Below are positions 12,504 through 23,472 of a DNA stretch of 49,411 nt, one piece after another. Location of the stretch: assembly GCA_015852425.1 (NCBI GenBank), contig JAAAIG010000188.1, positions 1 to 49,411 of the forward strand. The letters are read 5' to 3'. The notes below the pieces were generated by a model, which made no database searches, was not told the DNA's origin, and saw only the letters and a program-made list of their open reading frames with translations. Positions within the stretch are counted from its first letter, which is position 1. The number at the start of each line of letters is the position of its first letter. A program made the position numbers and the translations under genes. The DNA comes from Gryganskiella cystojenkinii (Eukaryota; Mortierellomycota; Mortierellomycetes; Mortierellales; Mortierellaceae).

Positions 12504-12978
12504 GAGTGTCTCATTCAATTACGCCCTCCTTTGCCAAATAAAAACGTACAATATTGCTGTTTGCTAAGATGCATTGGTGGTTGGTACGTGTACGATCTGC
12601 ACAAAAAGACCGAGGCGATGCAACTTGGTGCTGCGTTTTTGGTCGGATCCATAATTTGAAGAAAAGATGTAAAGATGTAATTCTTCGTTCGGCAACAAAA
12701 AAAATCCCTTCGCTTCCTGATCGGACCATGATGACCGAGCTTCCAGAACTGGTTAACTTTTTCGAGAATATTTTATTGTGAACTTCTCCTTGGAAGGTAG
12801 ACGACTTGTTGATTGAAAAGGTTATAGCGTCTCCTTGTTCGGTATTTCGGGGAAAATGTTGAGATAGAGAAAGGAGGGTGAGGATGATATTGTCTAGAGT
12901 AGCGTTTGAATCCGGTCGGATTAGGTGTGGGTTGTTGGGTTGGTTCATGCAGAGAGTTGTTGTGAGAGAACCAACGAT
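12504..12978. other. convergent 3' spacer, SNF2/STH1 and NDUFB2
   Basis: The spacer holds 475 bases between two facing stop codons. An AATAAAAAC element at 12537-12545, 34 bases after the SNF2-type stop, is a likely polyadenylation signal. The rest should be the 3' UTR of the minus-strand gene. Open frames in both orientations show no recognisable protein. Confidence 0.45.
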
Positions 12979-13637
12979 TTAGTGGTGCTCGCCCTCAGTG
13001 CTGTGTCCGTGTCCGTGACCGTGTCCATGACCATCCCAAGGATGACGGAGACCCTATTGTTGGTATATTAGAAAAGAGGACAAAAGTTTCGATGTGAGTT
13101 TCTAGGCATTTCTTATATGACGCGTATTGTTGATTTGTTCGTGTCCGGGATCTTGTGCGCTTCATCCGGTATGTCGGGTCAAATATCCTCTCCTAAGAAT
13201 TGGTCCGCCTTGTATCCTGCAACGAAGCTGCATTGCCAATTGATGGCATGGTGGAGGGGACGCGCACTGTTTTGATCTAGGTTCATGTCTGATCGAACCG
13301 GTCGATACAGTCTTGGAGTGTATACGTTTCCTAGTCTCGGCACGATGAGTGTCAACACGTTATTCCCGAATTTTAGCCTTTTGGTGGAAGTGGGATAAAT
13401 TCACATGTGCCTCCATGAGTGATTCGCCATTGACTCTAGTGTCGCCCCCATCCTGGTCCAGATTAAAAAGAGTCCTAAGGTTGGCGGTAGTGTCCCTTGA
13501 AATGGGTGACAACGTACGAGAACAACGGGGCCTTCCTCCTTAGCCTTGTACATGACCCAGAACCACATGGAAGCTCCAAGGGTCTTGGCGACGATAGAGT
13601 AGCGCGCAGCGGGCATGTGGGGGTGGAAGCCGGCCAT
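12979..13637 (-). CDS. NDUFB2: NADH:ubiquinone oxidoreductase B2-like subunit (complex I)
   Basis: Two minus-strand exons, 13637-13518 and 13053-12979, are separated by a 464-base intron and give a 64-residue protein. The core MWFWVMYKAKEEGPVVLG followed by LRHPWDGHGH closely follows the plant/fungal NDUFB2 pattern (W-F-W-V-x-Y-x-A-K, then P-V-V-L-G-x-R-H-P-W-x-G-H). This is a single-pass accessory subunit in the membrane arm of mitochondrial complex I. The C-terminus is a short Gly-His repeat. The gene is too small to be found by length alone; the decisive point is that exon 2 supplies the conserved RHPW motif in phase 0. The intron is long for so small a gene. Confidence 0.88.
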
Positions 13638-14004
13638 GATGTAATATATGAAGATTGATGGAGAGAGTTGATGGAAGTAGAAAACGATGATCGGATCACT
13701 TTTGTTTCTTAATGCAGGCCATCCAAATTCAACATTCCTCCGAAGTTGGGGTGGCATATGAAGGATATGCGATAACTCCGAATGCAGTGACGACAATTTT
13801 TTGTAAGAAATCTGCACTTAAAGCTTGATTTCGCACCTGAAGCAATCACAATACAACGAAAACGGCAGTCACGCAAAAAAAAGAAAAAAAAAAAAAAAAA
13901 AGTAGCTGAAAGCTGTCTTCTCAACGACAAAAGGTCCCTCCATTGGTCCCCTCTATTTTTGCTTTTTTTCCATCACATCCACATTCACATTTCATTTATT
14001 TACC
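13638..14004. promoter_or_regulatory. divergent promoter, NDUFB2 (-) / BUD20 (+)
   Basis: This spacer of 367 bases lies between divergent starts. It contains an A-rich run around 13878-13900 and a T/C-rich block just upstream of the BUD20 start. No specific regulatory site is assigned. Confidence 0.45.
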
Positions 14005-14629
14005 ATGGGACGTCTTCGCCGCTCAAGAGTGCACAAGGGTATCCGTGATATCAAGCGTAAATACCGCACCAAGCGTTATATGCGTGATATCGATCAGATC
14101 CACGGTGATATCCAACCCGAGAACGCTGGCAAATTCGAGAATCCAGAGTTGGACCCCGAGTTGCCCGGCCTGGGCCAATTTTATTGCATCCCCTGCGCGT
14201 ATGTGCCTTGTCTTTATGTTGGATTGATTCTATACCTTCCTGGGATCGTTGTCCTCCCAGGTCTTTTGTCTGTAACGTTGTAAGCATGCTGTACCTAATT
14301 TACTCTGGACCTATCTTTCAACCCCTATAGTAAGCACCACATCAACAAGATCTCGCTTGAGGAACATGAAAAGGGAAAGATTCACAAGAAGAGGTACGGA
14401 TTCTTTTTTCAGCAAAATCTGTTTGTGCTTCAGGATATTACCAACTATGTTCAAGAGTAACTAATTTTTTAATGTGTCGACGAACCATAGAGTGAAGCTG
14501 TTGAAGGATGAGCCTTATTCTCAGGCCGAGGCCGATGCCGCAGCAGGACTTCAGAAGGCTGATACTAAGGCTAAGAAGGCAAAAGAGGTCATGATGGATG
14601 TCTCTGAGAACCCTACTACCACCGCATAA
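14005..14629 (+). CDS. BUD20: BUD20/ZNF593-like C2H2 zinc finger, 60S biogenesis
   Basis: Three exons, 14005-14198, 14331-14393 and 14491-14629, give 131 residues. The basic N-terminus MGRLRRSRVHKGIRDIKRKY and the single zinc finger (FYCIPC with C61 and C64, then H77 and H83 in EEHEKGKIHKKR) match the Bud20/ZNF593 family. In yeast Bud20 is a shuttling factor that joins late nuclear pre-60S particles and aids their export. An acidic loop (ENPELDPELPG) precedes the finger, as in relatives. The finger is split by the first intron between C64 and the helix, with phase 2 kept at both junctions. The C-terminal Lys/Ala-rich tail is less conserved. Confidence 0.92.
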
Positions 14630-14873
14630 AGGATCACAGAGGCGATCAAAAAAAACAGGAACTGCATATGAAGGCGCACGCCTGTTTATTACATCCTCCA
14701 ACTTCCTATCTCTCTTGTGCTCTCTCCGTTTTTCTTTCCACTTTTTTTTCCCCTCTCATATATTCCATACACAAATGTACAATAGCTTTCACACATTAAA
14801 ATCCCGCATTACTTCATCGATCCATTTTATATTGTTTTTTTAATGTTTCGTGCTTTTGGGGACTTCTCTCAGT

Positions 14874-15856
14874 TCAGTCAGAGAACTCGCGACCAATAGC
14901 CCAGGCATAGAGACGACTATCTACGACCAGTTTGGAAGGACCGCCGACAGATTCTTGAATATCTAACAGCCAGAGAAAAAAATGAAAAAGACCTTCAGTG
15001 TCGATGTTATCAATCCCTCCGGCTAATTTCGTTCATGTCTCCCAGCTGTCACAATCATCGTCTACCTTTAATTGCACTCAACAAACCCCGGATCGGAAGC
15101 ACGACCACCTGAAGACTCCATTCGTCGTCATCGAGTTTTGGCTTGCGCAAATTCGACTCGTCGAGTTCCTTCTGCTCCATGGCAATCTATGATAATGGGT
15201 CAGGATGAACTGGAGTTATTCTCCGTCCGAGATCATAGTATTGATGAAGAGGTAATTCATGTCAACTTGTCATACCTCAACGACAACCATCTTGCTGCAG
15301 GAGGAGGTGAGACCTGGTTCATATGAGATAGGCAAGCTTGAATGAATGACTTTGACAGTTTGTCCGTTCTCCACGCTGAACCCCGTCTCTTCTGCCAATT
15401 CGCGCAAAGCCGCCTGTTCGGGCTGTTCGTCTGGATCGATAAGGCCAGAGGGGAACTCGATCGAGAAGGAAGCGATTGCAGGTCGGTACTGAACCACAAG
15501 AACGATATTCGTGGTCTGGCCGAGCGAGTTCTTGATGAGTGCTACAATATCGACCGCTATGAAAAAAATTATGGAATGTCGGATCAGCGACATCCCGAGA
15601 GATCCCCTCCTTTGACTCCAGTACAAACATACACGTGAAATATCGTACCATCGACAGAACGTCCGGCATCTTTCTTCTTTTCGGATGTTTGTTCAGAAGA
15701 AACACCGGGATTGATCCTACGACAGACCTCCCACTTGCGCTCTGTTCCTGAGGGATCTTTAAAAGCAACCTCATGAAGAGACAGCCAGCGTCCGTTCCCT
15801 AGCTTGACATCCTTTGTGATCTCTATGTTCGTCAGGGGTTTGTGAAGTGATGCCAT
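14874..15856 (-). CDS. Nudix hydrolase, ADP-sugar pyrophosphatase (NUDT5-like)
   Basis: Four minus-strand exons, 15856-15649, 15556-15276, 15186-15066 and 14962-14874, give 232 residues. The Nudix box spans residues 107-129, GLIDPDEQPEQAALRELAEE then TGF, matching G-x5-E-x7-R-E-U-x-E-E-x-G-U. The preceding VQYRPAIASFSIEFPSG and following YEPGLTSS segments are those of the NUDT5/Ysa1 group, which hydrolyses ADP-ribose to AMP and ribose-5-phosphate. The C-terminal exon ends in SRLYAWAIGREFSD, comparable to the family's final helix. The gene overlaps nothing. It faces BUD20 tail to tail across 244 bases and shares a divergent promoter with the Josephin gene. The substrate is inferred from family membership. 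Confidence 0.9.
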
Positions 15857-16220
15857 TATTGTCGGATCCTGTCTACTGTAAATCGGTGAAAGTATCTTTT
15901 GTGACAATAAAAGGATGTAGTAAAGAAAGGAAGGAAAGGAAAGGAAAGAGAAGAAAAAACCCAAAATAAAGAAAGTGACGCAGCATTGAAGGAGGACACA
16001 AATTCTACTCTAAAAAGGAGTGAATCCCGTGATTTTTTGCAGACGCGTGCGCGGTGAATTGGGATTGCGTTTTCAAAAACCCTTTGCCTCCATTTCCATT
16101 CTTCTTTACTTTCTTCAACTCTCATTCTCAGCCTTCCATCCGCCTTCAACTCTACTCATTCCTATTTCTCTTTACCTATTCGTACATAACTCTCGCTCTA
16201 TATCTCCCGAAAATCTCGAA
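15857..16220. promoter_or_regulatory. divergent promoter, Nudix (-) / Josephin (+)
   Basis: A 364-base spacer between divergent starts. A GAAAGGAAAGGAAAGGAAAG purine array lies on the Nudix side (about 15924-15950), and CT-rich sequence lies upstream of the Josephin start. No factor site is assigned. Confidence 0.4.
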
Positions 16221-17793
16221 ATGGACTTGGTCCCCTATATCTTTCACGAACAGGTATATTTGCTCTCATGCCAAGGATGCTCGTCTTTTCTTTTTTCAGG
16301 TTGAAGTAGCGTCCTAGTCTAACATGTATCCACCCCAACGCCTGTTCTGTTTGCTTTGGCTGCTTCAGCAAGAGGGTAATCTCTGCGCACAGCACTGTCT
16401 GAACGCTTTGCTTCAAGGACCTTACTTTACAGCGATTGATCTGGCCGAGTTGGCCCGTCAATTGGATGATCAAGAACAAGATGCTCTCGGCAACCTCGGT
16501 GTTGGATCACAACCGGTTAAGAGTCAAAACATGGATGACTCGGGATTTTTCTCTGTTCAGGTAAAGGGAACCAGTAAATTCACTTTTGAAACTTGCTTAT
16601 CTGTCGGGATCCTCTAGTACAGTACAAAGTGCAAACTATGCCGACCTGGTGCTGATAACTTTTTATCTCCTTCCTTTGTTCAACCGGACAATAGGTTTTG
16701 AGTCATGCCCTGAGCATTTGGGGTGTTCAGATTATCCCCTGGGGTGCCAAAGAAGTCAGCGATGCGAAGATGCAGCCAGAGTAAAGATATCTTCTAAGAT
16801 GTGGATTGCCCTGGCCATTTCAAATTTCTGGGAAGATGTTTTTTTTTCTAGCGCTTCTAACCAAATTCGTTATGTTTCCATTTTCATAGACGCGAGACCG
16901 CCTTCATTTGCAACTTGGATTTGCACTGGTACACGTTGCGTCGGTTTGGACCCTCGACTCAACGTTGGTACGATCTGAATTCGATGCACCCACGGCCTCA
17001 ACCCATGTCGGCGATATACCTCGGGATGACTCTGTCTCAACTCGAACAAGAAGGCTATTCGATCTTTGTTGTCCGACCCTTGAACAACGCAGAAGAGTCG
17101 ACGACCACTGAAGTCCAGGAATCCAACAAATCGGAAACACAAAACACCTCTTTGTCTTCTTCAACATCGACGCCAGTTGCAGAGAAACAACTGGAAACCA
17201 CACCAGCAGCAGCAGGACAGAGTACGTTCCTGACAGAACGCCAAGAAATGGAGAGGATTCGACGCCAACGGTTAGAGGAGCGTGAAAAGGGCTCTCAACA
17301 ACAAACCGAAGAGGCGTTGTCTTCATCATCATCATCATCCGCCCCTGACCTCTCTTATGCAACCGAGTCAACATCTAGAGGTGACGTCTCGGCTCAAAAA
17401 CGCACACGTGTCGACCATCTCGGAGATGAAGTTGAACCCGAGGGACGCGAGTCGTCCTTATCAGATATCCTGGTCACGACCAAGCCCTTCTTGCCTCGAT
17501 GTGAAGTGGACGATATGGTAGCCAGGATGCCTGCGGAGGACAAGAGACAAAAGCTTTCTTCCGCGAGTCAAGAGCAAATGTTTGGTGGAGCAGGGTATCG
17601 ACTCGGGGGGTCGCCGCCTCTATCATCGTCACAGGAAGCTGCTTTTGGGTCTCAATTTTATGAGGATGCACCTTTGCCGGCCGAGTTCATGGTGACAGAT
17701 CAGGATGGATTCGTGGATGAGAACGATGAGGATATCGAACGGATCATGATGGAACAGGCCATTGCCATGTCATTGCTTCCCGATCAGAAATGA
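16221..17793 (+). CDS. ATXN3: ataxin-3-like Josephin deubiquitinase
   Basis: Four exons, 16221-16253, 16369-16560, 16695-16780 and 16890-17793, give 404 residues. The Josephin domain (about 1-175) has the full catalytic set: C17 in EGNLCAQHCLNALLQ, H116 in DLHWYTLRR and N134 in DLNSMHP. It also has the typical QLEQEGYSIFVV strand. The remainder is Ser/Gln/Glu-rich, and near the C-terminus DEDIERIMMEQAIAMSLL fits a ubiquitin-interacting motif. The family cleaves Lys48/Lys63 ubiquitin chains and works with p97/Cdc48. There is no polyglutamine tract like that expanded in human disease alleles. The 11-codon first exon supplies the conserved FHEQ that precedes the catalytic Cys. Gene identity is firm. 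Confidence 0.93.
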
Positions 17794-17974
17794 AATATAT
17801 CACCTTTGCCTGGATGATCAATCGTCAGATAAAAATATCCTTTTCATTTATCAGTCATTGTCGTTCAGACACGTATGATGTTCTTTTGTTTGATGATTTT
17901 TATTCGGGCACTTGGATATATTGTTGTTGAATGAATTCAACGGGTAATAATTTTTTTTTTCCTGTCCTGATTCT
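17794..17974. other. convergent 3' spacer
   Basis: The spacer is a short AT-rich stretch between the Josephin stop (+) and the chitin deacetylase stop (-). A GATTTTTATT element around 17894-17903 reads as an AATAAAAATC polyadenylation-like signal for the minus-strand gene. Confidence 0.35.
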
Positions 17975-19543
17975 CTAAAACAAGAACGAGGCTGCAACGG
18001 CAGCAAGAGACCAGCACGCAGCCGAGACACCAGCTTGGACCGAAATCCGTGAAGAACTGGCAGCGGACTGCTTGCCCACACTGATATTTTTATCCTGTCC
18101 TGGGGTCTTGTCGTTGGTTGTTGTTAAGGGCTTTTGAGCGTCATCCTCCTTCTTGGGCGCTGGGGCGGCCGCGGGTGCCGGTGCCGGTTTCACGGCCTGG
18201 ACCTTGGCTGCGGGGACCTCGTTGTAGCCGACCTTGTCTCCCAAACACTGAGCGATACTCATGGGCTTCATACCTTTCTTCATTCCCATATCGAGCAAAG
18301 TCCTGGCCATGGAGACCATCTTCTGGTCACCATCGTGTTCGAGGGTGATGACACCGTTGCCGCGATGAGAGAGGTCCGAGAGATCGTTGTTGAAGATGCC
18401 GACAATCTGTTTCGAGGTGATTGTATTTTCCTCTAATTGCCAGTCCTGGGTATCCCAATCACTGGACCAGATCACGGTCCTGAAACCGAGTTCACGGGCG
18501 ATGCCGCGGACACGGTTGTCAATGTCGCCTACATTTGTACGAAAAAGGAGAGGATGTGACCACTAGTTAAATAAAAGGGGGGCACGCGACTTCAAAAAAA
18601 TCGAAATCGGCGCGAAAAAAGAAAAAAAGAAGGGGTGGAGACATCTGTATCCCACATTTTTTGCTCAACGGTCCTCTTTGGAATGAAGAATGAAAGCTAG
18701 ATCTGATAATTTCCTTACCATAAGGAGGGCGGAAGTACTTGATCTTATATCCTGTGTGATCATAGATATACTTCTCGGTCCACTTGAGTTCAGCCACAAT
18801 CTCCTCGTTTGTCAACGTTGTCAATCCGGAATGGGACCAGGCTTATATGCCGATTTGCAAACAAAAAAACAAAAAAAATCATCACCATTCGTCGAGTTTT
18901 TCCCTTGGTTAGAACTAAAACGCTACAAATAAAACAGTAGAACAGACCATCATTAAACATAAAAGACGATAAAATACGTACTATGACTAGCAAGGTGGTG
19001 GCCACGATCGATCGTCTCCTGAAGGAGCCAGGGTCCCTTCGTGGACTTCATACCCAAGACAAAGAATGTGGCCGTAACATTCTTCTCGTCCAAAAGATCC
19101 AACAGACCCTCTGTCACGCCTGGAGCAGGGCCATCATCGAACGTCAAGCCCCAAACCTTCTTTCCAGGGCAGTCCACGACATCATCAGGAGCAAAACAAC
19201 CTGAACAGGTCCACCAGCAATCACTCTTGGGAGGATCTTTCTTGGGACAATCTGGTGGGTCACCGGGGGACTGGGTCTTTCGGATGGGCAGTTTGGGAAC
19301 CTTGGACCAGTTAACCAGTTTCACCCAGGCCTTGACCTCGGGGGTATTGGTCTCGGGTTTCTCACCGTACTTGGGCCAGGGACTACTTCCTTTGGGGTGA
19401 GAGATGTCGGCCTTGTGAGGAGCTTTAGCAGCTCCTTCGACAAAGGATGAAGACGTAAAGCCGGTCATGATCATGGCCATCGACGCGATCAAGGCCACAG
19501 TCGTGCCTTTTCTGGTGGGTTTGTGATGTTTTGAGTTAGCCAT
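17975..19543 (-). CDS. chitin deacetylase, GPI-anchored (CE4, NodB domain)
   Basis: Three minus-strand exons, 19543-18982, 18841-18719 and 18528-17975, give 412 residues. A basic N-terminus followed by a hydrophobic run (VALIASMAMIMTGF) looks like a signal peptide. The NodB domain has all five motifs: TFDDGP at 134-139, HLASHTWSH at 183-191 across the first splice site, FRPPYG across the second, SSDWDTQDW, and ITLEHD. Such enzymes deacetylate nascent chitin to chitosan at the cell surface. A Lys/Pro/Ala-rich linker and a C-terminal Ser-rich, hydrophobic end (AACWSLAAVAASFLF) suggest GPI attachment. The Thr completing the second motif exists only after splicing CATA to CC, which supports the model. 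Confidence 0.93.
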
Positions 19544-20104
19544 CGTTGAAAGATGAAGAGAAAAAACTATGTAGTTCCCTGTAGAGATGTTAAACAAAAT
19601 TAGGGCAAGTAATAGAGATGGGAGAGGGGGGAGGGGGGATATTTGTGAAGGTGGAAAGGGAAAGAACTGTAGAAGAAGGAACACGAAAGAAATAGGTGAA
19701 AGATCAAATACGGAAGACAGGGAACCCTAGGAACGCAATGTGTTCTAAAACGCTCCTACAATATCCTTTCTTTTGATTGCGATTTCAACCAATCCACCTC
19801 AATCCACTACATAACCCGTATTTGTTGTTGTAGTTTGTAGTTTTAGGGTTGCAAGGAGAGTTGAGATCATAGCCCGATGTGGGGAGAAAGCTTTGTTGCC
19901 CTGTCTGGCCAAATCTCCGAGGATCATTCTTGGAGCGACTAATGAATCCATTGACTTTTTTTTTTTTTTTTGACGGGGTTTTATTTATTACAAAAAACAA
20001 AGAACATTGCGGTGGTTGTAATGGCTGGTGAACGTGCATGTCCAAAAGGCCGATGTGGTATGGAATTTGAGCGAGATAAAATGAACGGATCAAAAAACAA
20101 GCAA
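19544..20104. promoter_or_regulatory. intergenic: chitin deacetylase promoter and SWI3 3' region
   Basis: About 560 bases between the start of the chitin deacetylase and the stop of the SWI3-like gene, both on the minus strand. A TTTTATTTATTA stretch near 19979 is a likely reverse-complement polyadenylation region for the SWI3 gene. An AG-rich tract (19618-19640) sits close upstream of the deacetylase. No gene is seen. Confidence 0.4.
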
Positions 20105-23100
20105 TTATGGCAAAGGCAGCACTACCACTCCCTCTGCGGTTTGATCTTGACTTGGTGGGATGGCAGCAGAACCCTGGGGTGCCGGTGGAGGGGCATTGGT
20201 TCTGTTCTGGAGAACCGTACCAGATCCAGCAAGACCACCATGAGGGACAACATGGCTCACGACACTTGCAGTCGCACTTGCACTAGCACTGGCAGCACCG
20301 TTGATTGCTGCGGGGTTGGCAACCTGACGTGCGAGCACTATCTTTTCTTGCATAGCCATAATACTCTTCTTCATTGCCAATCGATCCAAGTAAAGCTGTT
20401 GACGTTGACGTTCCAGTTCCCGCTTCTCGGTCTCAAGGACACTCTCGAGCTCCTCAAATTGCTGAAGCTTCAACTCCATCTTTTTCAACTGGGTCTCGAC
20501 CACGGCCGTGACCAATCTCTGGACCTCACGCTCCTCGTTGTCAGCCAAGGACTTGGCCTTGGCCGCTGCAGATCCCAAGGCGGCGGCCCCTGCACGTTGA
20601 AGGGTCGATTGTTTGTGGTCTTCGCCATTGGGTGTCTCCTCCTTGGTCTCGTCAGTCTCGTCTACATCCATCGCCGCTTCGGTTTCTGACGTGGACTCGG
20701 CACTGGCGGCAGTCTTGGCGGACTTCTTGCTCTGGGCCAATTCCTTGAGTGCACTCTGAGCAGCAGCGGCGGCAACACCGGGATTAACAACGCTGGCCAA
20801 GAATGCGACCACACTCATGACGGGATTATCGGCTTGACTGAACGGGATACGCTGGTATTGCAAAGGTCCGAGCTCACGTTCTGCTGACTCTCCTCCCAGA
20901 TAGGAGTCCTCGATCGGCAACTGCAAGAAATGCAAGATACACTGTTCGCGACTGCGGGTACCTACGTGATCTGCGACCTGGTTCCAATCCTCGTCAAACA
21001 TCTCCAACCCTTCCAACAGCAACAACGTCTCCTGATCCGTCCATTGATCATCTGTGGCGTGTTTAAAATGTTGAGCGTCCAAACGAATAAAATCACCCGA
21101 GGTCATGGAAGACGGGAAACGGCCTTCAGTATAACAGTTGACACAGAGTTCAAAGTTCTTTGTCTTGATACTGTGGTACCGGGTCTTGGAACAATCTGTG
21201 CCGCAGGTGAAGCAGTTGAAGCGTTGTTGCTGTTGCTTCTTCTCGGGCGTTTCGTCCGTATCCTTGGCATCCTTGCGAGGAGGTTCACTAAAGATGTTGC
21301 GACGAAGTTCAAGGTTCGAGTCCATTTTGGTGGATGCGGTCGTAGTTGCCTTTAACTCTGAGTTTGCCTGGGCTGCGGTGGGAGCAGCTACGCTAGGCAA
21401 GAAAGGCTGGAGTCCTCTGGGTGTGTCTGCAGTAACGCGGAAGTGACCTGTGAAAGCAGGACCGACTGTTGAAGGACGAGTATCGGGATCAACCTAACAC
21501 CATGAAGAGAATAATAACAAAAGGATGTTGGCGATAGGATCTTTTTTTTCAAAGAAAGGACAAAATCTTTACACTAAAGACTGGAGGGTTAGGTCTTACC
21601 TGGTAATTGATCAAGCCCCACTGCTCCAAAAACGCATGAACACGGATAATGGCGCAAACATCGCCAGCCAAATTTCTTCTGCAGGCCGTCACCGTCAGGT
21701 ACTCGCTCGGGTTCAGTCTGTAGGTGTTGACCATGAAATCGCGATAATCCTTATAGACCGTAGGGGTCTTGCTTCTGTTCTTCAAGTTGAAAAATTCGGG
21801 CAGCGACTTGTGCTCAATCTCGTGAATCTTGGACAACGAGAACCAAGCCGCATAAGAGGGGATAATGACCTCCTGAGTCTGTTGGGAAAGGTAACGTCCA
21901 GCCTCCTCCTCCATCTGGAATCTCTCTGCCTCGGCTTGCGTCAGGGCTTCCTCGGCCTCTGGAGGAGCGCTTCCACGGTTGGAATCCTGTTCGACCGTGC
22001 TGGCAACTTCTTTCGGGACAGCTGGTGCTACTGTAGGCTGTTGGTTGTCTTCGGCCTTGGGCTCGACCACAGCCTCGGTCTCCTGAAAATCCACATCCAT
22101 CGAGTCAACATTGGACTGTTGAGATTCTTCCACAGTGATTTCAGCCGTCGTGGTGGTCTCCTCCATAGTCGCATCCTTGCTAGGTGACTCTGACTCTGTT
22201 GCAACTGCTGCTGGAGAAGGACTGCGCTTGACTCTCTTGGAACTGGGCTCGATCGCCTCAGTATTGTCACGCTTGAATCGGTTTCCAGAGGGTGCGGAGG
22301 AGCGGGAGTTGGTGGTGCTATAATCCTCCTCGTTCATCCACTCGTTGTACTTGGCACCGTCCTTGATCCAACGACTGGTCACATTCCAAGCACCAATGTG
22401 TGTCCGTGCAGGCTCGGGATCTGCCAATTGACCCGAGGTTTCGGGGACCCATTCATCGTAAGAGTCAGGGCGGTACCAGTGATGGACACGGACCTTTCCA
22501 TCCTTCTTTTCCAATGCGCGAAGCCAATCTCCTTCGGTTGAGTCATATTCTTCTGGTGTGTGGTGTGCGATATGAGTGGCTTCCTCAGTACTAGAAGCGA
22601 TTGACCCTAGAGAAAGAAAAGAATTAAAAAATTGCTGCGTTAACACACCAGAAAAAAATATAAATTTCAACAAAAGTAAGGGCACACAAATGAATAATGC
22701 ATTTCCGAAAACAATCCAAAGACGTTGTTTACCTCCAAGCTTTTGAACAAGGATCGAGAGTGATTCGCGATCGTCAGCAGTGACAGTGTCAGCAAACGCA
22801 ACCACGGGGTTCTTGAGGGCTCCGCTTGCGGTAAGTTCGGTACGGAGATGGACAATCAACTCCAGGTGCTGATCCTTCTTGTTAGGATTGAGAAGATCCC
22901 ACTCTGTCCACTGGTGTCGCTGACGATAAGCATACGCGGATTTGAGGATATGGTAAAGAGGTGAAGACGTTGAGGTGAGGTGGTGAGGTTGCAAGAACTT
23001 GGCAGGGATCCTTGTGGGTAAAGGAGCAGGACTAGAGTGTTCTGAGGATTGGAAACCCAGGTGGTGGTCCTGGAACTGTTGCAGTGAAAGAACAAAGAGT

Positions 23101-23240
23101 GAAAGGTCCTCGGCTGTGATAATTTCTTGTTGATTGAGATCACGCGTCAGGTCGTTGCGGATGAGTTCGAATTGAGCAACGATGTCCGAGGACTTGAAGT
23201 AGGCTAGGTCGGATGAGCCTGATCTGCGGTGGCCCGTCAT
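20105..23240 (-). CDS. SWI3/RSC8/SMARCC scaffold subunit of a chromatin remodeller
   Basis: Three minus-strand exons, 23240-22733, 22606-21600 and 21493-20105, give 967 residues. The N-terminal [20 protein letters not shown] is the SMARCC-type N-terminal module. A Ser/Glu-rich linker has basic KRVKRSPSP. The SWIRM domain is at about 418-505 ([52 protein letters not shown]). A ZZ-type zinc finger starts near 597 ([17 protein letters not shown]). The SANT domain is at about 652-705 ([32 protein letters not shown]). A C-terminal coiled coil ([20 protein letters not shown]) should mediate dimerisation. It scaffolds SWI/SNF or RSC. The SNF2-type ATPase lies about 8 kb away. The 3' exon is unusually long (1389 bases). 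Confidence 0.94.
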
Positions 23241-23472
23241 GACGTATAGCTTTTTTGATGTTTTTGTGTGGTTGCGGTTGTTGTTAGGAAGCGATGTTTG
23301 ATTTTGATTTGTGTTGTCAAAGTGAAGCGATGGAGATGAAATCAATCATTCGCAAAAGGGGAACACTAGTTTAAGGGGCTGATGAAATCATGTGACTTTA
23401 ATAACAGTTTGACACCGTCTTCTGTTTTTGCATCTCTTTCATCTACGCAAACAATCACAATCAACAATAACA
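23241..23472. promoter_or_regulatory. divergent promoter, SWI3-like (-) / SR factor (+)
   Basis: A compact 232-base shared upstream region between a chromatin-remodeller subunit and a splicing factor. It should contain both transcription starts. No specific site can be assigned. Confidence 0.45.

Noticed and set aside
19970..20689. 239-codon plus-strand open frame
   Set aside because: Antisense to the Ala/Glu-rich SWI3 C-terminus. Its composition is the mirror of that real coding frame.
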